From: Streptomyces tailanensis
GTDB lineage: Bacteria > Actinomycetota > Actinomycetes > Streptomycetales > Streptomycetaceae
Direction: 5' to 3'
Assembly: GCF_008386495.1 (NCBI RefSeq)
Contig: NZ_VTHJ01000014.1
Span: forward strand, 163,923-200,105
Length of the DNA: 36,183 nt
Shown here: piece by piece, positions 8,052-15,916 of the stretch
How the letters are laid out: each line of letters opens with the position of its first letter
Numbering within the stretch: position 1 is the first letter of the stretch
Translations under genes and position numbers: made by a program
Notes under the pieces: generated by a model
Told to the model about the DNA's origin: nothing
Seen by the model: the letters and a program-made list of their open reading frames with translations, nothing else
Databases searched by the model: none

Positions 8052-9248
8052 TCAATCCGCCCACGCGAGCGAGTGCGGGCCGAACCTGTTCTCGGCCGCG
8101 TATGCCGTCAGGCGGGCGTTCCGCGCCCGGGCCTCGGGGCCGTCCGGCAGGTGGTAGTCCGTGCCCGCCCGCTGGGAGCGGGCCTGCACGCTGGTGGCGG
8201 TGGCGATCCGGCGGCGCGCGTACCGGTCGAGCGCGTCGGGCACGTCGGCCGGTGTCGCCCCCGTGAGGACGTCGCCGAGTACGGCCGCGTCCATGATCGC
8301 CTGTGCAGCGCCCTGGGCCTGGAACGGCACCATGGCGTGGGCGCTGTCGCCGAGCAGGGTCACCCGGCCGAGGTTCCAGCGCGTGAGCGGGGCGCGCGTG
8401 TGGATGCCGTAGCGGAGCATCTGGCCCGAGCGTTCGAGGAGACTGAGCACCCGGGGGTCCCAACCCTCGAACTCCCGCTGCTGTTCGCCCGGCTCGGCCC
8501 GGGCGGTCCAGGACTCCTGGGCCGCCTCAGTCCGGCAGATCCCCACGACGTTGAGCAGCTCACCGCGCCGCACCCAGTAGTGGACGAAGTGCCGGTCCGG
8601 TCCGAGCCAGAGGGCGTACTCCGGCAGGTCGAGGTCGGCCACCTCGGCGGCCGGGAGCAGCGCCCGGTAGGCGGCGGTACCCGAGGAGACGGCCTCGTCC
8701 GCGCCGAAGAGCCACTGGCGGGCCGGGGACCGCACCCCGTCGGCGGCCACGACCAGGTCCGCCCCCAGACGCTCGCCGCCCGCTGTCGTCACGTAGGCGG
8801 ACGTGTCGTCCTGATCGATACCGACGACGGCCGTGTTCAGGCGCACCGACCAGGGCGGCACCGCGTCGGCCAGGGCCTGGTGCAGATCGGCCCGGTGGGC
8901 CTGAAGGTAGGGCGAGCCGAACTCGTCCTCGGCGTCGCGGCCCAGTGCGTAGCGGGTGATCACGGTCCCGTCGGACCAGGTGCGGAACGTCAACTCGGCG
9001 GGCCGGTTGGCCCGTTCGGCGACCGCGTCGAGCAGGCCCAGTCGGCGCAGTACGCGGGTGGCGTTGGGCGCGAGCTGGATTCCGGCCCCGATCTCCGTGA
9101 ACCGCCGCGTCTGCTCGACCAGCGTGACCTCGCACCCGGCGCGCCGCAGACTGATCGTCGCGGCCAGCCCTCCGATCCCCGCCCCCACGACGATCGCGCT
9201 GATTCGCGATAACCGTGCCTGTGTCTGTGTCGCCGAGTGCGCATCCAT
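8052..9248 (-). CDS. FAD-dependent monooxygenase (salicylate/3-hydroxybenzoate hydroxylase type)
   Basis: This 398-aa group A flavoprotein hydroxylase has all three hallmarks. They are the FAD dinucleotide fold VVGAGIGGLAATISLRRAG (GxGxxG near 22-27), the DG motif in VVAADGVRSPAR (about 165-175), and the GD motif LLGDSAHAMVPFQAQGAAQA (about 298-317). Such enzymes hydroxylate aromatic acids with NAD(P)H and O2. The closest feel is the salicylate 1-hydroxylase/3-hydroxybenzoate 6-hydroxylase branch, but the substrate is not determinable here. ATG 9248 has AGGGGGAT about eight bases upstream. A second FAD monooxygenase ends 63 bp upstream on the same strand, so the two may be co-transcribed. Confidence 0.9.
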   Translation of the reverse strand: MDAHSATQTQARLSRISAIVVGAGIGGLAATISLRRAGCEVTLVEQTRRFTEIGAGIQLAPNATRVLRRLGLLDAVAERANRPAELTFRTWSDGTVITRYALGRDAEDEFGSPYLQAHRADLHQALADAVPPWSVRLNTAVVGIDQDDTSAYVTTAGGERLGADLVVAADGVRSPARQWLFGADEAVSSGTAAYRALLPAAEVADLDLPEYALWLGPDRHFVHYWVRRGELLNVVGICRTEAAQESWTARAEPGEQQREFEGWDPRVLSLLERSGQMLRYGIHTRAPLTRWNLGRVTLLGDSAHAMVPFQAQGAAQAIMDAAVLGDVLTGATPADVPDALDRYARRRIATATSVQARSQRAGTDYHLPDGPEARARNARLTAYAAENRFGPHSLAWAD

Positions 9249-9283
9249 GAGTCGATCCCCCTGATCGGACCATACCGCCGATA

Positions 9284-9300
9284 TGGGTACACGTAACCCA
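9284..9300. promoter_or_regulatory. Short inverted repeat before the monooxygenase
   Basis: TGGGT-N7-ACCCA lies 36-52 bp upstream of the monooxygenase start in a 63-bp gap between two same-strand genes. The symmetry and placement suit an operator, but 5-bp arms are short and chance is possible. Confidence 0.3.
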
Positions 9301-9311
9301 CAGACACCGCA

Positions 9312-10481
9312 TCAACTCAGTCTCGGCGGCGTCCAGTTGGTGTGTCGGAGGAACGCTCGGACGGTCAGGCCGGACGGGGTCAGGCGGAGGGCGGCGTTGC
9401 GCAGGGCGATGGCTGTGGGGTGGGTCAACTGGTGGCCCGCTCGGCCCGCTTGGCGGGCGGCTCGGACGAGGGTCTGGGTGCGGGGGCGGCGTTCGGCGTC
9501 GTAGCGGGCGAGGGCGGCGTCGACGGTGGGCTCGGTGGCGATCGCGGCGGCGAGGACGATGGCGTCCTCCAGCGCCTGGCCGGCGCCCTGGCCGAGGTTC
9601 GGGGTCATGGCGTGGGCCGCGTCGCCGAGCAGGGCGATCGGGCCCGTGGTGAACGTCGGCAGGGGAGTGGCCAGTTCGTGGATGTCGTGGTGGAGTACGG
9701 CGTCGGGGCGGGTCGCGTCCAGCAGCGCGGGGATCGGCTCGTGCCAGCCGGCGAACCGGCGGCGCAGCGCGGCGAGGGTGTCCGTGTGCCGCACACCGGG
9801 CGGTGACTTGATCACCGCGTGCCATTCGGCGCGGCCGTCGGGGAAGGTGATGTGCCCGAACTCGGCGCCCTTTCCCCAGGTGAGTTCCAGGTCGCCGGTG
9901 AGCGTGACCGGGTGCTCGGTGACGGCACGCAGCACGGTCGACCCGCTGTAGGCGGGGCCGGGGTGGTGCGGGAACAGCAGGCCGCGCAGTCGGCTGTGGA
10001 CGCCGTCGGCGACGACCACCAGATCCGCCTCCAGCACCTCACCGCCCGCCAGGCACACCCGCGCCGGAGCGGCCAGGGCGGGCCCGCCGCGCTCGACGCT
10101 CATCACCTCCGCGCCGACCCGCAGACACCCGGCCGGCAGCGCCCCACGCAGCACACGGTGCAACTCGGCCCACCGGATCCCGAACACCGGCACCCCCGAC
10201 GCCCGCTCGATCGCCGCCCCGTCCATCCGGATCAGCCACTCACCCGCCGGGGTACGCGTGCCCCCGCTGTACTGCGGCCGCGAGGCCGCCCGTATCGGCT
10301 CTCCCACCCCCAGCGCATCCAGGGCCCGCACCCCATTGGCGTGCAGCGAGATCCCGCCGCCCACATCGCCCAGCACGGGCGACCGTTCGACGACGGTCAC
10401 TTCCCAGCCGACCCTCAGCAGCCCGATCCCGGCAGCCAACCCCCCGATCCCGCCACCGACCACCAAGGCGGTACGCCCCAT
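9312..10481 (-). CDS. Second FAD-dependent monooxygenase
   Basis: 389 aa from the ATG at 10481. It has the FAD fold TALVVGGGIGGLAAGIGLL (residues 4-22), the DG motif VVVADGVHSRLRG, and the GD motif ALLGDAAHAMTPNLGQGAG followed by QALEDAIVLA. This is the p-hydroxybenzoate-hydroxylase fold. It differs clearly from the neighbour at 8052, so the pair is not a recent duplication. The open frame extends to 10595, but residues encoded there come from a dispersed repeat. AGGGGAGA just upstream of 10481 supports the shorter start. The substrate is unknown. FAD monooxygenases of this type serve aromatic catabolism, tailoring of natural products or antibiotic inactivation. Confidence 0.9.
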   Translation of the reverse strand: MGRTALVVGGGIGGLAAGIGLLRVGWEVTVVERSPVLGDVGGGISLHANGVRALDALGVGEPIRAASRPQYSGGTRTPAGEWLIRMDGAAIERASGVPVFGIRWAELHRVLRGALPAGCLRVGAEVMSVERGGPALAAPARVCLAGGEVLEADLVVVADGVHSRLRGLLFPHHPGPAYSGSTVLRAVTEHPVTLTGDLELTWGKGAEFGHITFPDGRAEWHAVIKSPPGVRHTDTLAALRRRFAGWHEPIPALLDATRPDAVLHHDIHELATPLPTFTTGPIALLGDAAHAMTPNLGQGAGQALEDAIVLAAAIATEPTVDAALARYDAERRPRTQTLVRAARQAGRAGHQLTHPTAIALRNAALRLTPSGLTVRAFLRHTNWTPPRLS

Positions 10482-10499
10482 GCCGTCTCCCCTTCCACG

Positions 10500-10576
10500 A
10501 AGGACCGCGCCCCGTAAGGGGCGCGGGGCCGTGTCTATGTGCGGCTCCGCCGCGTGGGCGCGACCAGCCCCCACTA
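10500..10576 (+). repeat. Dispersed repeat, copy 1
   Basis: It begins AAGGACC, then a GC hairpin (GCGCCCC-GTA-GGGGCGC), then TGCGGCTCCGCCGCG and GGGCGCGACCA. A second copy in the same orientation is at 28671-28740. Similar sequences are, from memory, widespread in Streptomyces intergenic DNA. This copy sits in the 5' leader of the second monooxygenase gene, where its hairpin could terminate upstream reading from the DedA gene. Confidence 0.75.
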
Positions 10577-10606
10577 ACCTGCACTCGCCCGACAACAGTT
10601 AGACCC

Positions 10607-10658
10607 GAGCTCTAAGGGCCGTCGCCCCAGCGGAGCTCTAAGTCGCCGTCGACCCAGC
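10607..10658. repeat. 26-bp tandem duplication at the DedA stop codon
   Basis: Two adjacent copies of GAGCTCTAAG-N3-CGTCG-N-CCCAGCG start at 10607 and 10633. The right copy contains the DedA stop codon (10638-10640). The unit shares CGCCCCAGCGG with the repeats at 6602-6724, so the same short family may be involved. Confidence 0.6.
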
Positions 10659-11258
10659 GGAGCGTCCCCGCATGAAGTACGCCGCAGCGGCCCCCGCCCC
10701 GAACAGCGCCGCGACAGACACCGCCGTAGCGAGCCACGTCGGCCCGAGCCACTGCGCGCCGAGGTAGCCGAGGGCGACGCTGTACGCGGCCCAGGCGAGG
10801 CCGGCGAGGGCGGACCAGGGCAGGAAGTCGCGGGCGCGATGCCGCGCGGCGCCCGCGCCGAGGGAGACGACGGAGCGGCCGGCGGGCGCGAAGCGGGCGA
10901 CGACGACGAGGAGGCCGCCACCCCGGGCGAGCGCCGCGCCGAGACGTTCCTGCGCGGTCGTCAGGCGTCGGGAGCGGGCGATGGCGCGGTCCAGGCGGGC
11001 GCTGCCCCGCCAGGCCAGCCGGTACGCCACCAGGTCGCCGAGCACGGACGCGGTGGCCGCGGAGAGGATCAGCATCAGGATGTCCGGGACGTCGCACGGC
11101 ATCGCCCCCGTCGCCGTACCCGCCGCGGCGGCCGTCGCCGCCCCGACGACCAGGACACCGCTCGGCAGCACCGGAAGGAACACGTCCAGGAGGATGGACG
11201 CGGCCACGACGGCGTAGATCCATGGGCCGGCGGCCAGCCACCCCAGACTCTCAAGCAC
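10638..11258 (-). CDS. DedA family membrane protein (VTT domain)
   Basis: 206 aa, starting at GTG 11258 with AGGAGAG seven bases upstream. Hydrophobic spans lie at about 10-30 (IYAVVAASILLDVFLPVLPS), 33-50, 55-72, 135-158 and 165-185. The segment FARFAPAGRS-like (VVARFAPAGRSVVSLGAG) and the Gly-rich GDLVAYRLAWRGSARLDR match the conserved core of DedA/SNARE-associated (VTT) proteins. Family members are proposed proton-coupled lipid scramblases, and some flip undecaprenyl phosphate. The location is the cytoplasmic membrane. The start faces away from DoxX-side genes with a 230-bp gap in which I see no further feature. Confidence 0.85.
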   Translation of the reverse strand: MLESLGWLAAGPWIYAVVAASILLDVFLPVLPSGVLVVGAATAAAAGTATGAMPCDVPDILMLILSAATASVLGDLVAYRLAWRGSARLDRAIARSRRLTTAQERLGAALARGGGLLVVVARFAPAGRSVVSLGAGAARHRARDFLPWSALAGLAWAAYSVALGYLGAQWLGPTWLATAVSVAALFGAGAAAAYFMRGRSAGSTAT

Positions 11259-11490
11259 CGAGCACTCTCCTGTTGTCCCCCTGCGCCACGGTGATCCCGT
11301 GACAGCCGATCAGCGTACGCCCCGGATATCACAGAACGCTTACGGGGGCTCATGTGCCCGTCGCACACTGTTCATTCGGCCATGGAGCATCACCCGGCTG
11401 CCGGGCACTCGTGGGGGTTCGGGAGGAGTGAGGAATGGGCCGCCGGGGGCGCGCACGCACCCCTGGCGGCTCATCCGGCCACGGCATCGG

Positions 11491-11949
11491 TCAGGGGCAG
11501 GCGACCACGGGTTCCTTGTGCGCCGTCGTCTTCCCCTCCGCCGTCGAGCGCTTGGCGAAGAGCTGGTCCAGGCCGAGCGCGCCGGAACCGGTGAAGATCA
11601 GCAGGAACATGGCCCAGCAGTACATGGCCGCGCCCTCGCCGCCGTTCTCGACCGGCCAGAGGGCCATCGGCTGGTGGACCTTGAAGTACGCGTACGCCAT
11701 GGCGCCGGAGGCGATGAACGCCGCGAAGCGGGTGCCGAGGCCGAGAAGGACGAGGGCGCCGCAGACGAGTTCGATGACGGCCGCGTACCAGCCCGGCCAG
11801 GTGCCGGTGGCGACGGTCGCGCCCTTGCCGTCCGCGCCGCCCAGGACGCCGAAGAGGCTCCTGGCGCCGTGGCAGGTGAAGAGCAGACCGATGACGATGC
11901 GGAACAGCCCGAGGGCGTATGGCTGGGCGCTGTTGAGGCGTCCGGACAT
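11491..11949 (-). CDS. DoxX family membrane protein
   Basis: 152 aa with four hydrophobic helices: about 10-27 (YALGLFRIVIGLLFTCHG), 52-71 (GWYAAVIELVCGALVLLGLG), 74-92 and 104-125. The opening LGLFRIVIGLLFTCHGARSLFG and the ELVCGALVLLGLGTRFAAF block are diagnostic of DoxX/TQO small-subunit-like proteins. In mycobacteria DoxX partners superoxide dismutase and a thiol protein at the membrane; most Streptomyces copies are uncharacterised. The tail is hydrophilic. No clear Shine-Dalgarno precedes ATG 11949. It lies downstream of, and on the same strand as, the 658-aa flavoprotein gene that ends at 12037, 87 bp away. Confidence 0.88.
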   Translation of the reverse strand: MSGRLNSAQPYALGLFRIVIGLLFTCHGARSLFGVLGGADGKGATVATGTWPGWYAAVIELVCGALVLLGLGTRFAAFIASGAMAYAYFKVHQPMALWPVENGGEGAAMYCWAMFLLIFTGSGALGLDQLFAKRSTAEGKTTAHKEPVVACP

Positions 11950-12036
11950 GAGTGGGGGACTCGTTCGGTATCACCCGGTCCTTGTGAGACCGGTGGGGAC
12001 GGTTAATACCGGCGGGTCAGCCCACGTTAGGCATGG

Positions 12037-14013
12037 CTAATCGATGCTTGCAAGTTCAACATTTGGCCAGTTCTTCGCCTCCCCATGGGGAGAAGCTGTG
12101 AAAGTCGTCGCATGTAGCGCCGCTCGGGCCACCGCGTCCGCGTCCGACAGCGTGACCGAATTCACTCCCGGCCGGGCACCCGCGGCAGTCACCCAATGCA
12201 CACCTTCCGTGGGCACTCCGAACGCGAACCTCCGTTCGTGGGCCACCCCATGACGGTCGACTACCCGGTACGGCCGGTCCGTCACATCCAGCCCTCCCGT
12301 CTCGTAACCGTCCACGCGGTGCGGACGGCACCCGCCCGTCCTCAGCAGACCGGCGAGCAGCTCGTCGGCCGTGCGGCGCAGGTCCGGCTCCGGGAGACGG
12401 GCCTCGACGACCGTCGTCACGCGGACCGCGGAGCCGGGCACGTCGGGGGAGCGCGCCAGCCAAGCCCCGGCACCGGCCCCTGCCCCCGCCCCATCCTCGG
12501 GCCGCACCTCCAGCCGGGGGCCGAGCACCGTGAGCACGCCCGCCTCGATCAGCGCGGACATCTCCTCGATACGGCGCCGGGGCGGCCCGATGGAGAGGAA
12601 CGCGTTCAACGGGGTGTACCAGCGGTCCAGATGCTCCCGCCGGGACGCGCCGGTCAGCCCGCCGTGGTCCACGACCAGCCGCAACTCGTTGCGCAGGTCC
12701 CGCAGTACGTCGAGCGCGGCCTTCGCCGGGCCCTCGACATTCCCGAGCGCGGCCTGCGCCGCGTCCTCCCGCAGATACCCCAGCAACCAGCTCCGCCACG
12801 CCCCCGGATCCGGGAAGACGACACCGGCGTACGGCCGCGAAACCCGCTCCCAGGACCAGCGGTCGGCCTCCCGGATCCCGAACTCATCGAGAACGGCGGC
12901 CTCTTGAGGGCTGCGGTGAGGCGTGGCGAGGAAGTCGTCCCGAAAGAGACCGGCGAGGTCCTGCGCCTCGCTCTCCTTCTCCTTCAACAGCCCCTCGTAG
13001 TACACCGCTTCCACCTCCTTCGCCACCAGCGGCCATATCTCCGCGAGGAAGTCGGGCGCCTCCCCGGAGTCCGCGCGCTTGCGGAAGCCCGCGATCACCT
13101 CGGGGGTCAGGACGAGCGGGAGGTGGCGGCCGTACGGCCCCTTGGCGTTGTCACCGCGCGCCTGGTACGGCACGCCGCGCCGGGAGCCGGCGTACAGGCG
13201 CGGCTCGCGGCCCGAGGGCTCGTAGCGGAGGCCCTGCGCGCCCTCGGCGTCGTATACGAACCGGCCGTCCCGTCCCGTCGTCAGCAGGGCCATGTGGTCG
13301 AAGAAGTTGAGGCCGAGGCCGCGCAGCAGGACCGGCTCGCCGGGGGTAACGGGGGAGAGGTCGAGGTCGGCCGGGTTGGCGGGCGGGAAGTGGCGCAGGC
13401 CGTGGCGGTCGGCGTACGCGGTCAGTCGCCGTTCCGACTGGTCGGGGACCGAGGGGAGGTGGCCCTGGGCGAGGACGACGGCGGCGAGGCCGGTCAGGAC
13501 CCGGCCGGTGGCGAGCGTGAGCCGCTGGCTGCCGTCGGGGGCGTCGTCGAGGTGGACCGCGCGGGTGCGGAGTGTCTCGATCCGTATCCCGGGCGGCGCC
13601 CCGCGCACCACCTCGGCGAAGACCCACTCCAGATAGCGGCCGTACTGGGCCCGGGTCGGATAGTCGTCGGGGCCGAGTCCGGCGTCGGTGCCCGACCCGC
13701 CTGCCGCCCACTCGTACAGGCTCGGCCCCGGGCGTATCGGCCCCGAGCAGTCGACGCTCTCGTCGGTGAAGAGGGTGACCTGGGAGGCCACGGTGTTCAT
13801 CAGGAGGTGGGAGGACTGGGAGGTGCGCCAGACGCGGCCGGGGCCCGGTGGGTCGGGGTCGACGACGTGGACCGTCAGACGGGCGCAGGGCCGCAGCAGC
13901 TCGGGCGCGGAGGCGCAGAGGCGTTCCAGGACGCTGGTGCCGCGCGGACCCGCGCCGACGAGGGCGATGCCGACATCATCTCCGTCGATCCCGGCGTCAC
14001 TGGTCTCGGACAA
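12037..14013 (-). CDS. FAD/NAD(P)-binding protein (NAD_binding_9-like)
   Basis: 658 aa. The N-terminus carries IALVGAGPRGTSVLERLCA (residues ~16-34), the GxGxxG variant typical of the FAD-NAD(P)-binding PF13454 family. HVVDPDPPGPGRVWRTSQSSHLLMNTVASQVTLFTD follows, a signature of this group. A second cluster, LRGLGLNFFDHMALLTTGRDG, and VVLAQGHLP complete the nucleotide-binding core. A Gly/Ala-rich linker (GAGAGAGAGA near 505-515) separates the last third. The start is TTG 14013, with GGGAG eight bases upstream; no nearby ATG or GTG fits. Family members are uncharacterised flavoproteins, some in siderophore or amino-acid hydroxylation settings. The substrate and partner are unknown. Confidence 0.82.
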   Translation of the reverse strand: MSETSDAGIDGDDVGIALVGAGPRGTSVLERLCASAPELLRPCARLTVHVVDPDPPGPGRVWRTSQSSHLLMNTVASQVTLFTDESVDCSGPIRPGPSLYEWAAGGSGTDAGLGPDDYPTRAQYGRYLEWVFAEVVRGAPPGIRIETLRTRAVHLDDAPDGSQRLTLATGRVLTGLAAVVLAQGHLPSVPDQSERRLTAYADRHGLRHFPPANPADLDLSPVTPGEPVLLRGLGLNFFDHMALLTTGRDGRFVYDAEGAQGLRYEPSGREPRLYAGSRRGVPYQARGDNAKGPYGRHLPLVLTPEVIAGFRKRADSGEAPDFLAEIWPLVAKEVEAVYYEGLLKEKESEAQDLAGLFRDDFLATPHRSPQEAAVLDEFGIREADRWSWERVSRPYAGVVFPDPGAWRSWLLGYLREDAAQAALGNVEGPAKAALDVLRDLRNELRLVVDHGGLTGASRREHLDRWYTPLNAFLSIGPPRRRIEEMSALIEAGVLTVLGPRLEVRPEDGAGAGAGAGAWLARSPDVPGSAVRVTTVVEARLPEPDLRRTADELLAGLLRTGGCRPHRVDGYETGGLDVTDRPYRVVDRHGVAHERRFAFGVPTEGVHWVTAAGARPGVNSVTLSDADAVARAALHATTFTASPHGEAKNWPNVELASID

Positions 14014-14224
14014 TGGCGTAACTCCCGTGCGAGTGGGGCGCGCTTGTGTGCGTGGGGCGCGGCGCGGCGAACCGCCCGCAGGAAGCGGACGGTCCGCCTC
14101 ATCATGCCGTCGTACGTCACGGGAGCAGAGACCTGGGCCGATCAGAGGGCCCAGGTGTGGGATGCCTCACGAGCATCACGGACAACGTGGGCAACAACTG
14201 TGAGGAATCGGCGTATTAAGGGTT

Positions 14225-14389
14225 TCAAGGTACGAGTACCGACTCGGCCACCGTCTCCAACCGGGCCTTCCCGTCCCGCCGGGCCCGCGCCTGGTCGAGC
14301 CGCAGCCGTGCCGACCGGCCGTGCAGCGTGAGGGTCATGAGCTGGTTGCCGAACCAGGGGGAGCGGTCACTCACACAGGTGATGTTGAT
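14225..14389 (-). pseudogene. C-terminal fragment of an alkaline-phosphatase-D-like gene, cut by the TnpB element
   Basis: The minus frame reads CVSDRSPWFGNQLMTLTLHG, then RSARLRLDQARARR and a tail ending SVLVP before a stop at 14225. The composition is protein-like and resembles, from memory, the tail of Streptomyces PhoD-like phosphatases (GNQLMTLTLHGRSARL). There is no plausible start of its own. Upstream in its frame is the left end of the TnpB element. The matching first codons appear on the other side at 15785-15750, so I read both as remnants of one gene. Confidence 0.45.
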
Positions 14390-15749
14390 CGATGGCCTGC
14401 CCGGTCGGGGAACGTGTGGGCTAGGTTCACGGCATGTCACGCTTCCGGATGTACCCGACGAGCGAGCAGGTGAGCATCATGCTCGACCACTGCGCGCACG
14501 CCCGGTACGTCTGGAACCTCGCCGTCGAGCAGCACTCGCACTGGTCCCAGGGTCGTGGGGCCGCGCCCGGTTTCGCTGAGCAGTGCCGCCAGCTCACCGA
14601 GGCCCGGCGGGAGAACGAATGGCTGCGCGCTGGTAACGCCGATGTGCAGCAGCAGGCCCTGAAGGACTTCACCAGGGCCAAGAACGCCAGGTTCACCTCC
14701 GGCTTCGGTGAGCCGACGTGGCGCAGGAAGTACGTGCACGAGGGCTTCCGCGTCATCGGCACCGACCGGGTCGCGGAGTTCGAGGCGGATGGGTCGCCGA
14801 AGCTGAACGCCAGGGGTAAGCAGGTCATGGGCCGCTTGGTCGTGGTGCGGAAGCTGAACCGGCGGTGGGCGCAGGTGAAGGTGCCCGGCTGCGGGTGGGT
14901 GCGCTTCCGCCTGTCCCGCAAGGGCAAAGGCGCCTGCCTGCCCGCCGCGAAGACGTTCCGTGTCACCTTCCGTAACGGTCAGTGGCACATTGCGTTCGCC
15001 GTCCTCCCCGAGCCGGTCGACGTGCCCGGCACGGGTGAGGTCATCGGCATCGACCGGGGTGTGAAGATCACCGCAGCCCTCTCCGACGGGCGGAAGCTGA
15101 ACTGCCCGCAGCTCACCGTCAGGGAACGTGCCCAGATCCGCAAGCACCAGCGCCGGGCTGCTCGCGCCCCCAAGGGCAGTGAGGCCAAGACCGCCGAGTA
15201 CGCCAAGGTCGCCAGACTCAAGGCGCGCGAAGCTGACCGGCGTAAGGACTGGTGCGAGAAGACCAGCACCATGCTCGCCCGCGCCTATGGTCTGGTGCGG
15301 TTCGAGAAGCTGAACATCAAGAACATGACCCGCTCGGCGAAGGGGACGGTCGAGCAGCCCGGCAAGAGGGTCAGGCAGAAGGCCGCACTGAACCGGGTGA
15401 TCCTCGCCCAGGGCTGGGGGCTGCTGCGGCAGCGTACCGAGGACAAGGCTCCGGGCCGGGGCGAGGACGTCCCCGCGCCCTTTACGTCTTGGCGGTGCTC
15501 CGCCTGCGGATGGATCGAGAAGAAGTCGCGCAAGAGCCAAGCCGACTTCGTCTGCGTGTCCTGCGGGTTCACCTGCAACGCCGATGAGAACGCAGCGAAC
15601 AACGTCGCGGCAGGACAGGGCGGTTTTCCCCGCCCCCGGCGCTCAGCCGGTGCCGGAGGGGTGACAGCGGCCACCGGCCGTTCGAGCGCCCGTGAACCTC
15701 AACCCACCTGGGTTGGAATCCCCCTCTTTTAAGAGGGGGCGGATGTCAA
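14390..15749 (+). mobile_element. Solo TnpB element (IS200/IS605 group, IS1341 type)
   Basis: The element holds one gene, tnpB, and no Y1 transposase. The right end is recognisable: the TnpB stop lies in a hairpin (CCCCCTC-TTTTAA-GAGGGGG, 15720-15740) followed by GGATGTCAA, the usual terminal motif of this group, so the boundary is about 15749. The left end is less certain. A TTGAT at 14385-14389, identical to the target motif known for ISDra2, precedes the gene by 45 bp and is taken as the flank. Without tnpA, movement would need help in trans. Confidence 0.65.
14434..15732 (+). CDS. tnpB: TnpB RNA-guided nuclease (OrfB family)
   Basis: 432 aa. It begins with the family start MSRFRMYPTSEQ and YVWNLAV. 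The RuvC-like nuclease triad looks intact: Asp207 in VIGIDRG, Glu291 in RFEKLNI and Asp384 in CNADENAANN. A zinc ribbon uses Cys355/Cys358 (CSAC) and Cys374/Cys377 (CVSC). TnpB proteins are guided by an RNA from the element's 3' end to cut DNA next to a target motif, which helps the element persist. The length is usual and there is no frameshift, so the protein may be active. The stop codon lies within the right-end hairpin. It could also have been kept for a host role; nothing here decides that. Confidence 0.93.
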   Translation: MSRFRMYPTSEQVSIMLDHCAHARYVWNLAVEQHSHWSQGRGAAPGFAEQCRQLTEARRENEWLRAGNADVQQQALKDFTRAKNARFTSGFGEPTWRRKYVHEGFRVIGTDRVAEFEADGSPKLNARGKQVMGRLVVVRKLNRRWAQVKVPGCGWVRFRLSRKGKGACLPAAKTFRVTFRNGQWHIAFAVLPEPVDVPGTGEVIGIDRGVKITAALSDGRKLNCPQLTVRERAQIRKHQRRAARAPKGSEAKTAEYAKVARLKAREADRRKDWCEKTSTMLARAYGLVRFEKLNIKNMTRSAKGTVEQPGKRVRQKAALNRVILAQGWGLLRQRTEDKAPGRGEDVPAPFTSWRCSACGWIEKKSRKSQADFVCVSCGFTCNADENAANNVAAGQGGFPRPRRSAGAGGVTAATGRSSAREPQPTWVGIPLF

Positions 15750-15769
15750 ATATCTCAGCAGCGGCCCCA
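15610..15769 (+). ncRNA. Candidate omega RNA (right-end RNA) with guide
   Basis: In TnpB systems the guide RNA overlaps the 3' end of tnpB and the right end, and the guide is the flanking DNA. Here the scaffold would end with the hairpin at 15720-15740 and GGATGTCAA at 15741-15749. The guide would then begin at 15750 (ATATCTCAGCAGCGG). The 5' end is a guess. The position is inferred from the known architecture; no expression data are available. Confidence 0.5.
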
Positions 15770-15785
15770 GAAGCAGTCCAGCCAT
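15750..15785 (-). pseudogene. First 12 codons of the interrupted alkaline-phosphatase-D-like gene
   Basis: From ATG 15785 the minus strand reads MAGLLLGPLLRY and then enters the TnpB right end. The opening LLGPLLRY is, from memory, the conserved N-terminus of Streptomyces PhoD-like phosphatases. A GGAAGAGGGCGGG stretch lies upstream. About 500 residues of the expected protein are missing between this and the fragment at 14225-14389. Confidence 0.42.
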
Positions 15786-15832
15786 CAGCGATCACCCGCC
15801 CTCTTCCGGTCGGGCTCACCTCGGCTCACCCT

Positions 15833-15867
15833 CCTCCGTCGCCCCGTACGGTACGGAACGACGGAGG
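15833..15867. terminator. Nested hairpin downstream of the HNH gene
   Basis: CCTCCGTCG (15833) pairs with CGACGGAGG (ends 15867), and inside it CCGTAC pairs with GTACGG. It lies 50 bp beyond the stop of the minus-strand nuclease gene and upstream of the phosphatase remnant, fitting a terminator. Confidence 0.65.
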
Positions 15868-15916
15868 TCAGGGGGGAGGTTCCGGGCTACTTCGCGGCCG
15901 ATCCGCTACGAACGGT

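Noticed and set aside
8052..10481. Tandem monooxygenases as a recent gene duplication
   Set aside because: The two proteins share only the class motifs; the rest differs clearly and the lengths differ.
12196..14331. 711-codon plus-strand open frame
   Set aside because: It is the antisense shadow of the 658-aa flavoprotein gene. Its composition is Arg/Pro/Gly-rich without motifs, while the minus frame has GAGPRG and a full family pattern.
14437..15540. 367-codon minus frame opposite tnpB
   Set aside because: TnpB has all catalytic motifs; the antisense frame has none.
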